A stretch of DNA of 64,000 nt from Clostridium sp. (GCA_031272895.1 JAISSW010000007.1:1-64000); one strand, 5' to 3'. Positions 20,016 through 28,062 are shown, counted from the first letter of the stretch. Notes: a model not told the origin generated them from the sequence alone. Numbers and translations: made by a program.

Positions 20016-20240
20016 CAAAGAAAAGCGGCGTCGGGTATATGCCCATGCAGACTAAAAAGCTTTTCCACGAATCAATTGGGTTGATATTCCTGAGTTATCA
20101 ACACCCGTGGCAATGTCGCGGGTAGGCTTACGAAAGGCTAACGGCTATTGCCGCGATTCTTGGAAATCTGCCAACGGCTAAGAATCTTAAAGCCCGAGCA
20201 AACCCGAGGACTTGTGCCACGGTCAACGGCGGGCTGCCGA
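19984..20240. repeat. Degenerate intergenic repeat, copy 1
   Basis: First and longest of three directly repeated units. Shared blocks in order: GAAAAGAAAGTAAGCAAAG, a TATGCC...TTTTCCACGAA block (about 35 bases), GCAATGTCGCGG, and GGCTATTGCCGCGATT. No coding capacity is supported: open frames here run through the repeats and the tRNA. The reading AAAGAAAGTAAGCAAAGAAAA resembles dispersed repeats found near stable RNA genes in other bacteria. Confidence 0.7.
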
Positions 20241-20435
20241 CTTTTCGCGAGAAAAGAAAGTAAGCAAAGAAAAGCGTCGTCGGGTATATGCCTGTGCAAA
20301 TTATAAGGTTTTTCCACGAATCAGCAGGTGTATTCTTTGTAAAGAAATTACCGGCCGCCAATGTCGCGGTTAGGTCTGACCAAAACCATAGGCTATCGTT
20401 CGCGATTTTTAAGCAAGCTGCCGTAAAGCACGGCT
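20241..20435. repeat. Degenerate intergenic repeat, copy 2
   Basis: Second unit, offset 249 bases from copy 1. It shares the 5' block with copy 1 almost identically, and a block of about 34 bases (20287-20320, ending TTTTTCCACGAA) with copy 3 identically. It ends in a small hairpin, GCCGT...ACGGC. Confidence 0.7.
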
Positions 20436-20650
20436 CTTTTTGAAAAGAAAGCAAGCAAAGAAAAGCGAGCGGGCAACGCCTGCAGGAAAATCGGGTAATA
20501 TGCCTGTGCAAATTATAAGGTTTTTCCACGAAACATCAAGTATCTGCTTCCAAGCTATCACCGCCGTCCGCCAATGTTGCGGTTATATACTGCGAAAAAT
20601 TAAGGCTATCAGTCGCGAATTTTTAGCAAGCCGTCGTAAGGGCGGCTACA
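20436..20650. repeat. Degenerate intergenic repeat, copy 3
   Basis: Third unit, offset about 191 bases from copy 2 in the 5' block and about 212 in the central block because of a short insertion. It retains CCAATGTTGCGGTTA and CGCGAATTTTTAGCAAGC and ends in GCCGTCGTAAGGGCGGC. Confidence 0.7.
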
Positions 20651-20652
20651 AA

Positions 20653-20694
20653 GCAAAACTAACTAAGCCGCGCACCCAATCGGGTACACGGCTT
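20653..20694 (-). terminator. Terminator of the DivIVA-like gene
   Basis: On the minus strand AAGCCG/CGGCTT with inner ACCC/GGGT (20665-20694) is followed by a moderately T-rich tail (AGTTAGTTTT). It lies 21 bases past the stop. Confidence 0.6.
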
Positions 20695-20715
20695 GTTGTT
20701 TGTTATGCCTTTGTT

Positions 20716-21309
20716 TTACTCCGAAACCTGGTCCGGAAGGCTCTCCAAAAAGCTGTACGCCTCCTGGATTCTCCGTTGGGATTCGGCGACAATCTCCCTT
20801 GCGTGGCGCGCCTTTTCGATTGAGCCGGCTTCCAGCGCGGAGGCCTTTTCCTTCGCCTTTTGCACCATTTCCTCGGCCTGCGCCTTAGCCTTTGCCACTA
20901 TAGCCTCGCCGCCGTCACGCGCCTGAACCAATATATCTGCAATGATTTTTGCCGTATGCTCCACCGTGGGGCTGCTCGGGCCGCTCGGTTGCTCGGTAAG
21001 GCGGCTCTCTAACTCTGCTTTTTCGTTCTCCAACGCCTTGAGCTTTTCCTCAAGCTCAGACTCACGCGCCGCGGCTTCCTCAAGCTGCTTTTTCAGCTCT
21101 TCGGCGCTGCCGCGCAGCTCATTGAGCTCCTCGTTCTGGCGTTCGCTGCGAACCTCCTCCAGACCCTTGTCTGTGCTTTGCGCCTGCTCCAAAACCGCAA
21201 TGCGCTCCATTGCCTTGTTGTATTCCGCCAGTAAAAACGCAATATAGGCGTCCGCCTCGCGCACGTCATATCCGCTCCCCACTATCGGAAATAGCCCCTT
21301 GCCTTCCAT
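20716..21309 (-). CDS. DivIVA-domain coiled-coil protein
   Basis: Cytoplasmic coiled-coil protein with a DivIVA-like N-terminus (FPIVGSGYDVREADAYIAFLLAEYN), the motif that in DivIVA/GpsB/SepIVA proteins binds curved membrane or partner proteins. Residues about 40-110 are a Glu/Lys/Leu-rich coiled coil; a Pro/Ser-rich linker (TEQPSGPSSPTVEH) precedes a second helical segment rich in Ala/Lys/Glu. The start at ATG 21309 (197 aa) follows GGAGGAAGAG; the longer frame to 21372 overlaps the promoter and is rejected. Likely role: cell-pole or division-site scaffold. It has its own promoter and lies just downstream of the ftsQ-apbE operon, which fits a division/envelope neighbourhood. Confidence 0.85.
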   Translation of the reverse strand: MEGKGLFPIVGSGYDVREADAYIAFLLAEYNKAMERIAVLEQAQSTDKGLEEVRSERQNEELNELRGSAEELKKQLEEAAARESELEEKLKALENEKAELESRLTEQPSGPSSPTVEHTAKIIADILVQARDGGEAIVAKAKAQAEEMVQKAKEKASALEAGSIEKARHAREIVAESQRRIQEAYSFLESLPDQVSE

Positions 21310-21350
21310 TTCTCTTCCTCCGTATGCTTGTAGTGAAATAACACGCCTAT

Positions 21351-21379
21351 ATTCTAACACTCGTGATAACAAAACGCAA
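21351..21379 (-). promoter_or_regulatory. Promoter of the DivIVA-like gene
   Basis: Minus-strand TTGCGT (21379-21374), 17 bp, TAGAAT (21356-21351). Confidence 0.65.
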
Positions 21380-21390
21380 GCAAATAGATA

Positions 21391-21422
21391 AAAAAAACCA
21401 ATAAAAAGCTTAAAAAAAGCTT
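21391..21422 (-). terminator. Weak terminator of the ftsQ-apbE operon
   Basis: On the minus strand AAGCTT, five T, AAGCTT, then a very T-rich tail with a run of seven T. It lies 13 bases after the NusG-II gene stop. The stem is only 6 bp, so confidence is limited. Confidence 0.5.
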
Positions 21423-21434
21423 AAACTTTTGCGT

Positions 21435-21812
21435 TCAATATGTTATTGTGTCCATTTTTGCCGTATTTTCGGCTCCCTCCACCACAAGAACAACACTTGC
21501 GGGCAGGCAGGCGGCGCTCAGCGCAAGCCCCCCAACTCGCCCGGCATTAACGCACAGTTGGTTCCGGCACCCCGCGCTTGAGAACCATGCCTGCGTACCC
21601 TCGCCCTCAATCACAACAGGCGGCTCGCTCGGCGGCTTAAGCACAAAGTGCGGGGTTTCCTTGCTCAAGCTGCGCTGTTCCCAAACTTCTCCGTCGACGT
21701 AGACCGTCAGCGTCGCCGCCTGCTTTTCACCCGCGCGGAGAAAGAGCCACACGCTGCCAACAAGCGCTATCAGCAGCACTATTATTATATCCGGGCGCTT
21801 GAAAAGCTTCAT
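21435..21812 (-). CDS. NusG domain II-containing membrane-anchored protein
   Basis: The 125 residues contain one N-terminal membrane helix (IIIVLLIALVGSVWLFL) and then an extracytoplasmic NusG-II-like fold with the conserved SAGCRNQLCVNAG and AACLPASVVLVVEG motifs carrying three cysteines. Proteins of this family are commonly encoded next to ApbE flavin transferases and other extracytoplasmic flavin/redox genes in Firmicutes; their biochemical role is not established. Here the ATG overlaps the apbE stop by 4 bases and it is the last gene of the operon. Confidence 0.82.
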   Translation of the reverse strand: MKLFKRPDIIIVLLIALVGSVWLFLRAGEKQAATLTVYVDGEVWEQRSLSKETPHFVLKPPSEPPVVIEGEGTQAWFSSAGCRNQLCVNAGRVGGLALSAACLPASVVLVVEGAENTAKMDTITY

Positions 21813-22879
21813 TGTCCTTCTCCTGCCGCAAGCTTGTAGTTTTCGTCCGTTATTTCAAGGGAAAGCCCCTCGCCAAGCGATATCGCATCTCCGCCTGTGC
21901 TCTCGGGATAGACGAACACCCGCTTGTCCTCATCAACAAAAACGGCGCTTGCACCGTATTTTTCCAGCAGGGACTTGCTTTTTTCGTACCCCAACACAAA
22001 GCAGGCCGTGGAAAGCCCGTCCGCGGTAAGCCCGCCACTTGCAATCACGGTGACTGACACTATCCCGGTTTCCGCAGGGTAGCCGGTCTTGGGGTCAAGG
22101 ATGTGGTGATAGCGTTTGCCGTCAAGCTCAAAATAACGCTCATAGCTGCCGGAGGTGGATACAAAGCCCGCCGACATTTTGATTGTCGCAAAGCATTCGC
22201 CCGCCGCGCCGCCCGGAGTATGTATACCCACGCTGAATTCACCGTCGCCGAAAAGAAGCACGCTGCCGCCCACGGAAAGCACAACACGCTGAGACTTGCC
22301 GCTCAACGCCGCCGCAACGGCATCGCAGGCTATGCCCTTACCCACGGCCCCAAGGTCAAGGCTGCCTGCCTGCCTAAGCACAAGCTCGTCATGCTCAAGG
22401 GAAAAGCCGCGTTCAGCGTCCAAATAGCGCTCTATGTCACTTTTTTTCGGCAGCCTTGGGCTTTGGCTGTTAAAATCCCAGAGCGCGGAGATATTTCCCA
22501 AGCTGCAATCCAGTGCGCCGCCGGACAGCTGCTGCAGCTCAAAAATTTGTCTGTACCACTCAAGCTGTTCGCCGTCAAGCTCAACCGCAAGGGTGCTGTT
22601 TGCCCGACTGACAGCGCTTGCTACGTCAAAGCGGTCAATTTTGCCCGCCACAGAGTCAATAATCCCCTTGATTTCGTCCTCCAGCCCTTCGGCGTCTTGC
22701 GCCTGCAGGCTGCAGCTGATTATGGTATCCATGCCCATGCTTGTGAACGTGCGCTCCGCGGGGCTTTTAGAGGCTTTTATGGAATCCATAATAAGGAACA
22801 CAGCCACAAAAAGGCACAGCGCAACAAGCACCATGCCCTTTATCAGCTTATTTTTGTCCTTAAGCTTTGCCAACAGCAT
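21809..22879 (-). CDS. apbE: FAD:protein FMN transferase (ApbE)
   Basis: Mg2+-dependent enzyme that covalently attaches FMN from FAD to Thr/Ser of extracytoplasmic target proteins. The 356 residues have an N-terminal membrane anchor (about 15-31) with no lipobox Cys. ApbE motifs include TSMGMDTII, SLGNISALWDFN, DLGAVGKGIACDAV and HHILDPKTGYPAETG. The catalytic domain is therefore outside the membrane. The start at ATG 22879 has a weak ribosome site and overlaps the preceding gene by 20 bases, so coupling is likely. No canonical D-x-x-T/S-G-A-T substrate is seen, but a 587-residue protein in the same operon carries SGAT motifs. Confidence 0.95.
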   Translation of the reverse strand: MLLAKLKDKNKLIKGMVLVALCLFVAVFLIMDSIKASKSPAERTFTSMGMDTIISCSLQAQDAEGLEDEIKGIIDSVAGKIDRFDVASAVSRANSTLAVELDGEQLEWYRQIFELQQLSGGALDCSLGNISALWDFNSQSPRLPKKSDIERYLDAERGFSLEHDELVLRQAGSLDLGAVGKGIACDAVAAALSGKSQRVVLSVGGSVLLFGDGEFSVGIHTPGGAAGECFATIKMSAGFVSTSGSYERYFELDGKRYHHILDPKTGYPAETGIVSVTVIASGGLTADGLSTACFVLGYEKSKSLLEKYGASAVFVDEDKRVFVYPESTGGDAISLGEGLSLEITDENYKLAAGEGQ

Positions 22880-23333
22880 AAACTATGAAGTAAATCCCCA
22901 TGCCGCCAAGGTAGAGCAAAACCGCAAGCCCGCTTGCCTGCACGAACGCCCCCACGCGCATAAGCAACGCAAAGGGGTAACCGAAGATTTTTACCTCCAA
23001 ATGCTCCGCCGCCTTAATGCGCTCCCAAAGCTCCCGCGCCTCCTTTGGCGTGGGGTATTTGTTTGCCAACAGGCTGCCGCCAAGGTAAAGCGCCACTATT
23101 GCAAGCACAAAGAAAAGTGTTCCGCCGTTGCCGGGTACCGCGCCGAAGGCACCAAGCACCGCAAAGCCAAGCAGATACATCGGTAGGGCGACGACCAAAT
23201 TCGCAAACCACGTCAGCAGCAGTGTGCCTGCCGAATTCTGACCCAAAATCAGACCAAAGAGCCTTCTCCAAAAGCTCAGCAGGTAAGCGCCGGGGAAGCT
23301 GATTACCTGCGCCGCCTTAGTTAAGCTGTTCAT
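22860..23333 (-). CDS. Small multi-pass membrane protein, unknown function
   Basis: 157 residues with three to four predicted membrane helices: about 38-62 (LLLTWFANLVVALPMYLLGF...), about 70-90 (TLFFVLAIVALYLGGSLLA), and a hydrophobic C-terminal region about 118-155. A charged cytoplasmic loop (NKYPTPKEARELWERIKAAEHLEVKIFGYP) separates the last segments. I do not recognise a family. The start overlaps the TPR gene stop (ATGA), and its end overlaps apbE, so it is an integral part of the operon and presumably of the same membrane complex. Confidence 0.8.
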   Translation of the reverse strand: MNSLTKAAQVISFPGAYLLSFWRRLFGLILGQNSAGTLLLTWFANLVVALPMYLLGFAVLGAFGAVPGNGGTLFFVLAIVALYLGGSLLANKYPTPKEARELWERIKAAEHLEVKIFGYPFALLMRVGAFVQASGLAVLLYLGGMGIYFIVYAVGKA

Positions 23334-24595
23334 ACAATATCCCCCCTGCCGCTCAAGAACTGTGCTTTGATTGCCGCCTGCTTGTCCGCCGCGTCAACTA
23401 TTGCCCTGCCCGCCGCGTTAACCTCAAGACCATATTGCTCAATCATCTCTGTGTCACCGGAAAGCTCCGCCGTAAGGCACACAAGGTAGTATGCCGCGTC
23501 GGAATAATCCCCGCCGTTTTCAGGCTGGTTTACCGCCGCGCTATAGGCATACTCGTGCGCGCTTGCGTAGTCGCCCTGGAGCAGCAGCACAATGGCGTAT
23601 TGCCTCATCGCCTCGTAAAAGCTGCCGCTGCCAAGCTTTTCCTGCTCGGTGCTGTAATCTACATAGATTTTTGTTGCGTCGTCATATTGCTCCAGGCGGC
23701 GCAGCTGTTCTATCCGCAAGGACTGCGGCACACCGGATTTACCGACGTATTTTTCCGCCCTCTTAAGGACCTTTGCCAGCTCCTTGTCCTCGCCGCGGAC
23801 TATTGCCACCTTGCCCAAGCCCAAGAAAGCGTCCGAATCGTTGCGGTTAATCTTTATCTTGCGCTCATAGAGCGCCGCCAGCTCATCCCACTTTTCAAGC
23901 TCAACATAAATCGGCACAATGGAATAGGCGTACTCGTCAATGCCGTCGTTGCTTTTAATAGCCTCGTCAAAGTAAGTTAAGCGAAGCTCGGCGCTGTCGC
24001 CAACCATGGCGCTGATATAGTTTTTGAACACCGCCATCGCCCAGCTTGGCATTGTTGAGGCGCAGGAGTCCAAATACTGGAAAATTTCGTCGCGGTCAAT
24101 GTTTTCGTAGGCGGTTTGCTCCTCGTTAACATAGGGCGACATGGCTGTGTCGAAGGTTGTCATTGCCTGTGACCACACGTTGTAGCCGTCGTAGTAGTCC
24201 TTGAGCTTTCTGTAGGGGAATTCCTCCATTTGCTCTGCCGTGTATTCACTCGTCAGCAGGCTGCCGCACTGCAGCGGGGAAATCCGCGAATACGCCCAAA
24301 GCTCGCGGTATTCCACTCCGCGCAGGTTCTCCGGCTGCAAAATGCTGGAGAGCTTTTCCTGTGCCGTGCTAAGCTCCGTGCTGACCTTGTTGTAGGCGCT
24401 CGCAGCCTCAGTGTAGCGCTTTTGGGCGCTAAGGCGCATTCCGTTGAAGGAGTTGCCCAGCGCCGGGGCAAACAGCCCAAGCAGCACACCGCAAATGCAG
24501 GCAAACACCACCATTGTCAGCGCAATGACCACAGAGGCAAGTGAAAGCTTGCGCTGCTCCGGCGCTTTTTCGGGGGCTTTTGTCGGTTTACTCAT
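23330..24595 (-). CDS. Membrane-anchored TPR-like protein
   Basis: 421 residues: a short basic cytoplasmic tail, one membrane helix (SVVIALTMVVFACICGVLLGLFAP, about 20-45), then an all-helical region with TPR-like repeats (SAQKRYTEAASAYNKV, then YVELEKWDELAALYERKI, SDAFLGLGKVAIVRGEDKEL, YDDATKIYVDYS, GDYASAHEYAYSAAVNQPENG). The body should be extracytoplasmic and act as a protein-protein scaffold. It is the third gene of the ftsQ operon. Function unknown; the family is not recognised beyond TPR. Confidence 0.75.
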   Translation of the reverse strand: MSKPTKAPEKAPEQRKLSLASVVIALTMVVFACICGVLLGLFAPALGNSFNGMRLSAQKRYTEAASAYNKVSTELSTAQEKLSSILQPENLRGVEYRELWAYSRISPLQCGSLLTSEYTAEQMEEFPYRKLKDYYDGYNVWSQAMTTFDTAMSPYVNEEQTAYENIDRDEIFQYLDSCASTMPSWAMAVFKNYISAMVGDSAELRLTYFDEAIKSNDGIDEYAYSIVPIYVELEKWDELAALYERKIKINRNDSDAFLGLGKVAIVRGEDKELAKVLKRAEKYVGKSGVPQSLRIEQLRRLEQYDDATKIYVDYSTEQEKLGSGSFYEAMRQYAIVLLLQGDYASAHEYAYSAAVNQPENGGDYSDAAYYLVCLTAELSGDTEMIEQYGLEVNAAGRAIVDAADKQAAIKAQFLSGRGDIV

Positions 24596-24609
24596 TGCTC
24601 ACTCCTCGT

Positions 24610-26373
24610 TTACTTTAATGAAATTGCATTTATCGGCAGCAAATCTGTTCCTTGGCTATAGCCCTTAACAAGTATCTTAACCCATTGCCCCTTGTTGAGG
24701 AAGACAACGCTTTCGTTTTCCGCCGCGGTGGTGCGGAAGCTCATTTCCCCCTTAGCGATTTCGTTATCGTCAAGGGTAAGGGTAATATAATATGTGCTTT
24801 CCCCGCCAATAACCGCAGTGCGGATGTCGCTGATTTTGCCGGAGAAATACACGTCCTCGCCGGCGGCTTGCCCGCTTTCCTCACTTGCCGGGGCATTGTT
24901 GGCAAGCGCCGTTTTATAAAGCTCCAGCACCTTGGAAATGCTGTCCGCGTGGGCGCCTATTTTGTTGTAGTTGCGCACGTTGATTAAGGCATACTGCTTA
25001 ACAATCTGGTTGTTGTTTGTGGTGTCCTTAAGGGACATATAATAGGTCGGCTGCCCGTCCACGTTTATCAGCAGCGGGAAGGTCGCCTGGTACCCCAAGT
25101 CCGTCACATAGCCCTCCGCGCTGCCCATGGCGGCCTTTTCAGTCGCTCCGCTCACACGGTAGAAGCTGCTTTGCTTGGTACGCTGGTTAATCAGCACAAA
25201 GCCAATGATTGACTGGTCGCTTGTTACCGAGGACACGCCGGTGTAGAGGTAGACGTCATCGTTAAGCGCAAGGTAGTTATACCCGTCCGTTGCCGCGCGC
25301 ACGTCCCTTTGTCCAAGCAGGGAGTTCCAAAAGCCCTCGCCGTATTTGCCGGCATAGTTGAACTGCTTAACCAGCAGCTGACTGTCGTAAACACGGTCAA
25401 TCCACTGCAGCTCCGGGTTCTCGCGCAGCTCGTCAATGCCGTAATAAACGCTGTCGCCGTCTTCGCTGTCCGCCTCAACCAGCACCGCACCGATTATATC
25501 CGTGCCGCCGAACAGGCCGATTGTGTTATCTAACCTCGGGCAAATCCAGTAGGGCTTGCCGTTGTCGTCAATCTCAAAGGTAGCCTCGCCAAAAAGGTAG
25601 GTGGGGTAATTAAAGCGCAGGTGGCGCTTGAGCAGCTTGCCGAAGTGCTCCGCCGGGGAATAGCGCATATAGCTGTCCTCGTCCAGCATAACAAAGCTCG
25701 GCTCCTCGTTTGCCATGTCTATTATAATATAGCCCGGCAGACCGCGGCTTGTGTTAGTCAGCCATTTGATGATGTTTGCGTACTGCAGCGGAACCACGCG
25801 CACCGGGCTGCCCTTATAGTTGATTTGTGTGTAGGTGGGGTAGACGGTGTATTGGCTGACGGTGGAGCTGTCGCCCAAATCACTCATTGCCTTGGGGGCA
25901 ATTTGCTTGGCGCTGTCCTCGTCCAAGCGGGGGATTTTGGAGAACGACGCGGCGTCAACCTGCTCAATGTCCGCGGCAAAATCCGTAGCCTCCGCATTGT
26001 TGACGCTGAGCAGCTGGCTGTAATCTCTTGCGCGGAAAAGCGGGCAGCCCACAAGGTAGCCGACCAGCATTGTCAACACTAAGGCGACCACAATAATCAC
26101 CGGCACAAAGGCTTTGCGGCGAACGAAGGGCATATACTCCTGCTTTCTTGTTGCGCCGGAGAAGATTGCCAAAAACACCACAAAGGACACCACAACGCCG
26201 GCAAGGTAAAGCCAAAGCTGGATCGACTTGGGGTTAAGCGCCGGCAGATAAAGGTAATACCCCACCGCAGCGGCGATTAGTGTGGCGATTACGCTCAGGG
26301 CAATTTTTAGCCCCGGTTTTTCCGGCGGAATGATGAAGCTCTTGCTCCCGCCGGCTGTCGTTTTTGTTTCCAT
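24610..26373 (-). CDS. Large membrane protein with extracytoplasmic PepSY-like region and SGAT motif
   Basis: 587 residues. Three membrane helices (about 24-46, 51-74, 88-112) with basic residues after helix 2 (TRKQ...RRK) place the remaining roughly 470 residues outside. The outer part has a conserved-looking segment (YIIIDM...YMRYSPAEHFGKLLKRHLRF...FEIDDNGKPYWICPR) and a second (SGATEKAAMGSAEGYVTDLGYQATFPLLINVDGQPTYYMSLKD, residues 408-450) that reads like a PepSY-type repeat. The C-terminus is beta-rich, OB-like. I recall similar large membrane proteins in other Firmicutes but no assigned function. SGAT occurs at 72-75 and 408-411; the latter is extracytoplasmic and could be tested as an ApbE target, though the usual Asp three residues before is Tyr. 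It lies 50 bases after ftsQ. Confidence 0.75.
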   Translation of the reverse strand: METKTTAGGSKSFIIPPEKPGLKIALSVIATLIAAAVGYYLYLPALNPKSIQLWLYLAGVVVSFVVFLAIFSGATRKQEYMPFVRRKAFVPVIIVVALVLTMLVGYLVGCPLFRARDYSQLLSVNNAEATDFAADIEQVDAASFSKIPRLDEDSAKQIAPKAMSDLGDSSTVSQYTVYPTYTQINYKGSPVRVVPLQYANIIKWLTNTSRGLPGYIIIDMANEEPSFVMLDEDSYMRYSPAEHFGKLLKRHLRFNYPTYLFGEATFEIDDNGKPYWICPRLDNTIGLFGGTDIIGAVLVEADSEDGDSVYYGIDELRENPELQWIDRVYDSQLLVKQFNYAGKYGEGFWNSLLGQRDVRAATDGYNYLALNDDVYLYTGVSSVTSDQSIIGFVLINQRTKQSSFYRVSGATEKAAMGSAEGYVTDLGYQATFPLLINVDGQPTYYMSLKDTTNNNQIVKQYALINVRNYNKIGAHADSISKVLELYKTALANNAPASEESGQAAGEDVYFSGKISDIRTAVIGGESTYYITLTLDDNEIAKGEMSFRTTAAENESVVFLNKGQWVKILVKGYSQGTDLLPINAISLK

Positions 26374-26423
26374 GTGTTTACTCCCTTTTGTTTGTTTAAT
26401 TTGCTATGTGTATTGCGTTGGTA

Positions 26424-27236
26424 TTATTCCATTTCCCGCAGGAAAGCGCCGTTATCAACCTTAAGGTCAATTGTGCCCTTAATGGTTTTATGGCTCTCCG
26501 CTTCCTCCTTGGCAAGGGCGTCAAGCAGCTTGCCGGCAAAGCTCAGCTGGGAGGCAAAGCTGTCGCGTGAGCCAAGGCTTAGCGTCAAGCGCTTTTGGTA
26601 GCTCATTGTGGGGGAATACGGGTTTGTCATGTCCAGCGACGTAATATCCGAACGGTAGGCACAGCTCTCCAGCGCGGCAATAAGGGCGTCGAACACCTGA
26701 CGGGTGAAATCGTCCTTGTCGCTGTCCTCCGAAAAGACTATTTTGCCCCCCACAGGTGTTTGGTAGGGCTCCTCAAGCGCCAAGGGCAACGCCCCGTTCG
26801 GCAGTTCCTTGGCAAGCTCCAGCACCTTGCCCTTGCCGCTGATTATGGTGTAGCCATCTTCAGTTTTAACCGCAAGCACGGTTTTGGCGTCCTTTACACT
26901 GACGCTGAGCGTGTGTGGCAAACGGCATTTGACCGTAACATCCTCAAGGTAGGGCAGCTGCTCCAGCAGCCTCTGGCGTATTTTGTCCGTTGAAAGCGTA
27001 AGCAGCTGCGCACGGTCATCAACACCGCTTGCCTGCTGCAAAACAGCCTTGGAATAGCGTGTTTGTCCGTCCACATTAAAGGAAGTCATGGGGAAGAACG
27101 CCGTATAAGCCAAGGTAATAATAAGCGCAACAATCGCGGCAAGCACACCAAAGGCGCCAAGCCGACGCCGGGCGAAAATTCGCCTGCGGCACTGCTCAAC
27201 AGTTTCTCCCGGACGCGGGAAATAGCGTTTTGCCAT
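26424..27236 (-). CDS. Cell-division protein FtsQ/DivIB-like (POTRA domain)
   Basis: Bitopic membrane protein of the divisome type, 270 residues from ATG 27236, which follows a good GGAGGG site; the longer frame has no ribosome site. There is a basic cytoplasmic tail (RRRIFARRRLG), one membrane helix (AFGVLAAIVALIITLAYTAFF), then an extracytoplasmic POTRA domain (MTSFNVDGQTRYSKAVLQQAS...LPYLEDVTVKCRLPHTLSVSVKD) and a beta domain. FtsQ/DivIB normally bridges FtsL/FtsB in septal cell-wall synthesis. Unusually it is not in a dcw (mur/fts) cluster but heads an operon of unknown envelope proteins plus apbE, so it may be a paralogue with a different partner set. Confidence 0.82.
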   Translation of the reverse strand: MAKRYFPRPGETVEQCRRRIFARRRLGAFGVLAAIVALIITLAYTAFFPMTSFNVDGQTRYSKAVLQQASGVDDRAQLLTLSTDKIRQRLLEQLPYLEDVTVKCRLPHTLSVSVKDAKTVLAVKTEDGYTIISGKGKVLELAKELPNGALPLALEEPYQTPVGGKIVFSEDSDKDDFTRQVFDALIAALESCAYRSDITSLDMTNPYSPTMSYQKRLTLSLGSRDSFASQLSFAGKLLDALAKEEAESHKTIKGTIDLKVDNGAFLREME

Positions 27237-27289
27237 GGCGCAATCCCTCCGTTCCGTCTGCAATTGGCTTAAACAACACACCAAACTAC

Positions 27290-27318
27290 ATTATAGCAGA
27301 TTTTCTCCGCCGGGTCAA
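27290..27318 (-). promoter_or_regulatory. Promoter of the ftsQ-apbE operon
   Basis: Minus-strand TTGACC (27318-27313), 17 bp, TATAAT (27295-27290). Confidence 0.85.
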
Positions 27319-27349
27319 CAGCTTCAATGTGAAAGTTTTGTGTTGGCGG

Positions 27350-28006
27350 CTAAATTCCGCCGCCCTCCTCAAAGCTTTGCTCCAGCCTTTGCTGCAAGCG
27401 CCTTATCTGTACCTCCATCCGGCAAAGCTCCTGCGCAACCGGGTCCGGGGTATGGCGCTGGTCAAACGGGTCCGCGGCGTCCGTGCGCTGACCGTCAATG
27501 CGCACAACACGGGCGGGAACCCCAACGGCGGTGGCGTTTTCGGGTACATCCTCCAGCACAACGGCACCGGCGGCAATCTTAGCCCCGTCGCCCACGGTGA
27601 AGTTGCCCAGCAGCTTCGCCCCCGAGCCAATAAAAACCCCGTTGCCGATTGTCGGGTGGCGCTTGCCGCTCTGCTTGCCCGTGCCGCCGAGCGTAACACC
27701 CTGGTAAAGCGTCACGTCGTCGCCGACTATTGCCGTTTCTCCTATAACAACCCCCGCGCCGTGGTCAATGAACACACGCCGACCTATCTGCGCCGCAGGG
27801 TGAATTTCAATCCCCGTGCGGCGTACCGTGCGCTGTGAATACCAGCGGGCAAGCCATTTTGCCCCGCGGGCATAAAGCCAGTGGGCAATGCGGTGCCGCC
27901 AAAGGGCGTGTAAGCCGGGGTAGAGCAGCATTATTTCCAAGACGCCGGTGGCGGCGGGGTCGCGTGCGCGCACGGCGGCTATGTCTTCCTTTATCCTGTT
28001 AAACAT
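27350..28006 (-). CDS. cysE: Serine O-acetyltransferase
   Basis: Acetylates serine with acetyl-CoA, the committed step to cysteine. The 218 residues (ATG 28006; a TTG at 28018 is an alternative) show a short N-terminal helical part (FNRIKEDIAAVRARDPAATG, then WRHRIAHWLY) and a left-handed beta-helix of hexapeptide repeats with the catalytic HP/DH segments (IEIHPAAQIGRRVFIDHGAGVVIGET) and GGTGKQSGKRHPTIGNGVFIGSGAKLLG. This is the short CysE form common in Firmicutes. The ribosome site GAGGG is unusually close to the ATG (3 bases). No cysK is seen nearby. Confidence 0.94.
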   Translation of the reverse strand: MFNRIKEDIAAVRARDPAATGVLEIMLLYPGLHALWRHRIAHWLYARGAKWLARWYSQRTVRRTGIEIHPAAQIGRRVFIDHGAGVVIGETAIVGDDVTLYQGVTLGGTGKQSGKRHPTIGNGVFIGSGAKLLGNFTVGDGAKIAAGAVVLEDVPENATAVGVPARVVRIDGQRTDAADPFDQRHTPDPVAQELCRMEVQIRRLQQRLEQSFEEGGGI

Positions 28007-28033
28007 AATCCCTCGCAAAAAAGTTATTACTAT

Positions 28034-28062
28034 ATTATACTATCTCGCGGTGCCGTTTGCAA
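28034..28062 (-). promoter_or_regulatory. Promoter of cysE
   Basis: Minus-strand TTGCAA (28062-28057), 17 bp, TATAAT (28039-28034). The short leader has no recognisable T-box. Confidence 0.82.

Noticed and set aside
20281-20330. Minus-strand TATAAT inside the repeats as promoters of small RNAs
   Set aside because: No -35 hexamer at 16-18 bp in any copy.
20128-20529. Minus-strand open frame of 133 codons in the repeat region
   Set aside because: It spans two copies of the DNA repeat, shows the repeat in its translation and has no ribosome site or family resemblance.
19984-20650. CRISPR array
   Set aside because: Repeats are long, few and degenerate with conserved internal blocks, not short identical repeats with unique spacers; no cas genes.
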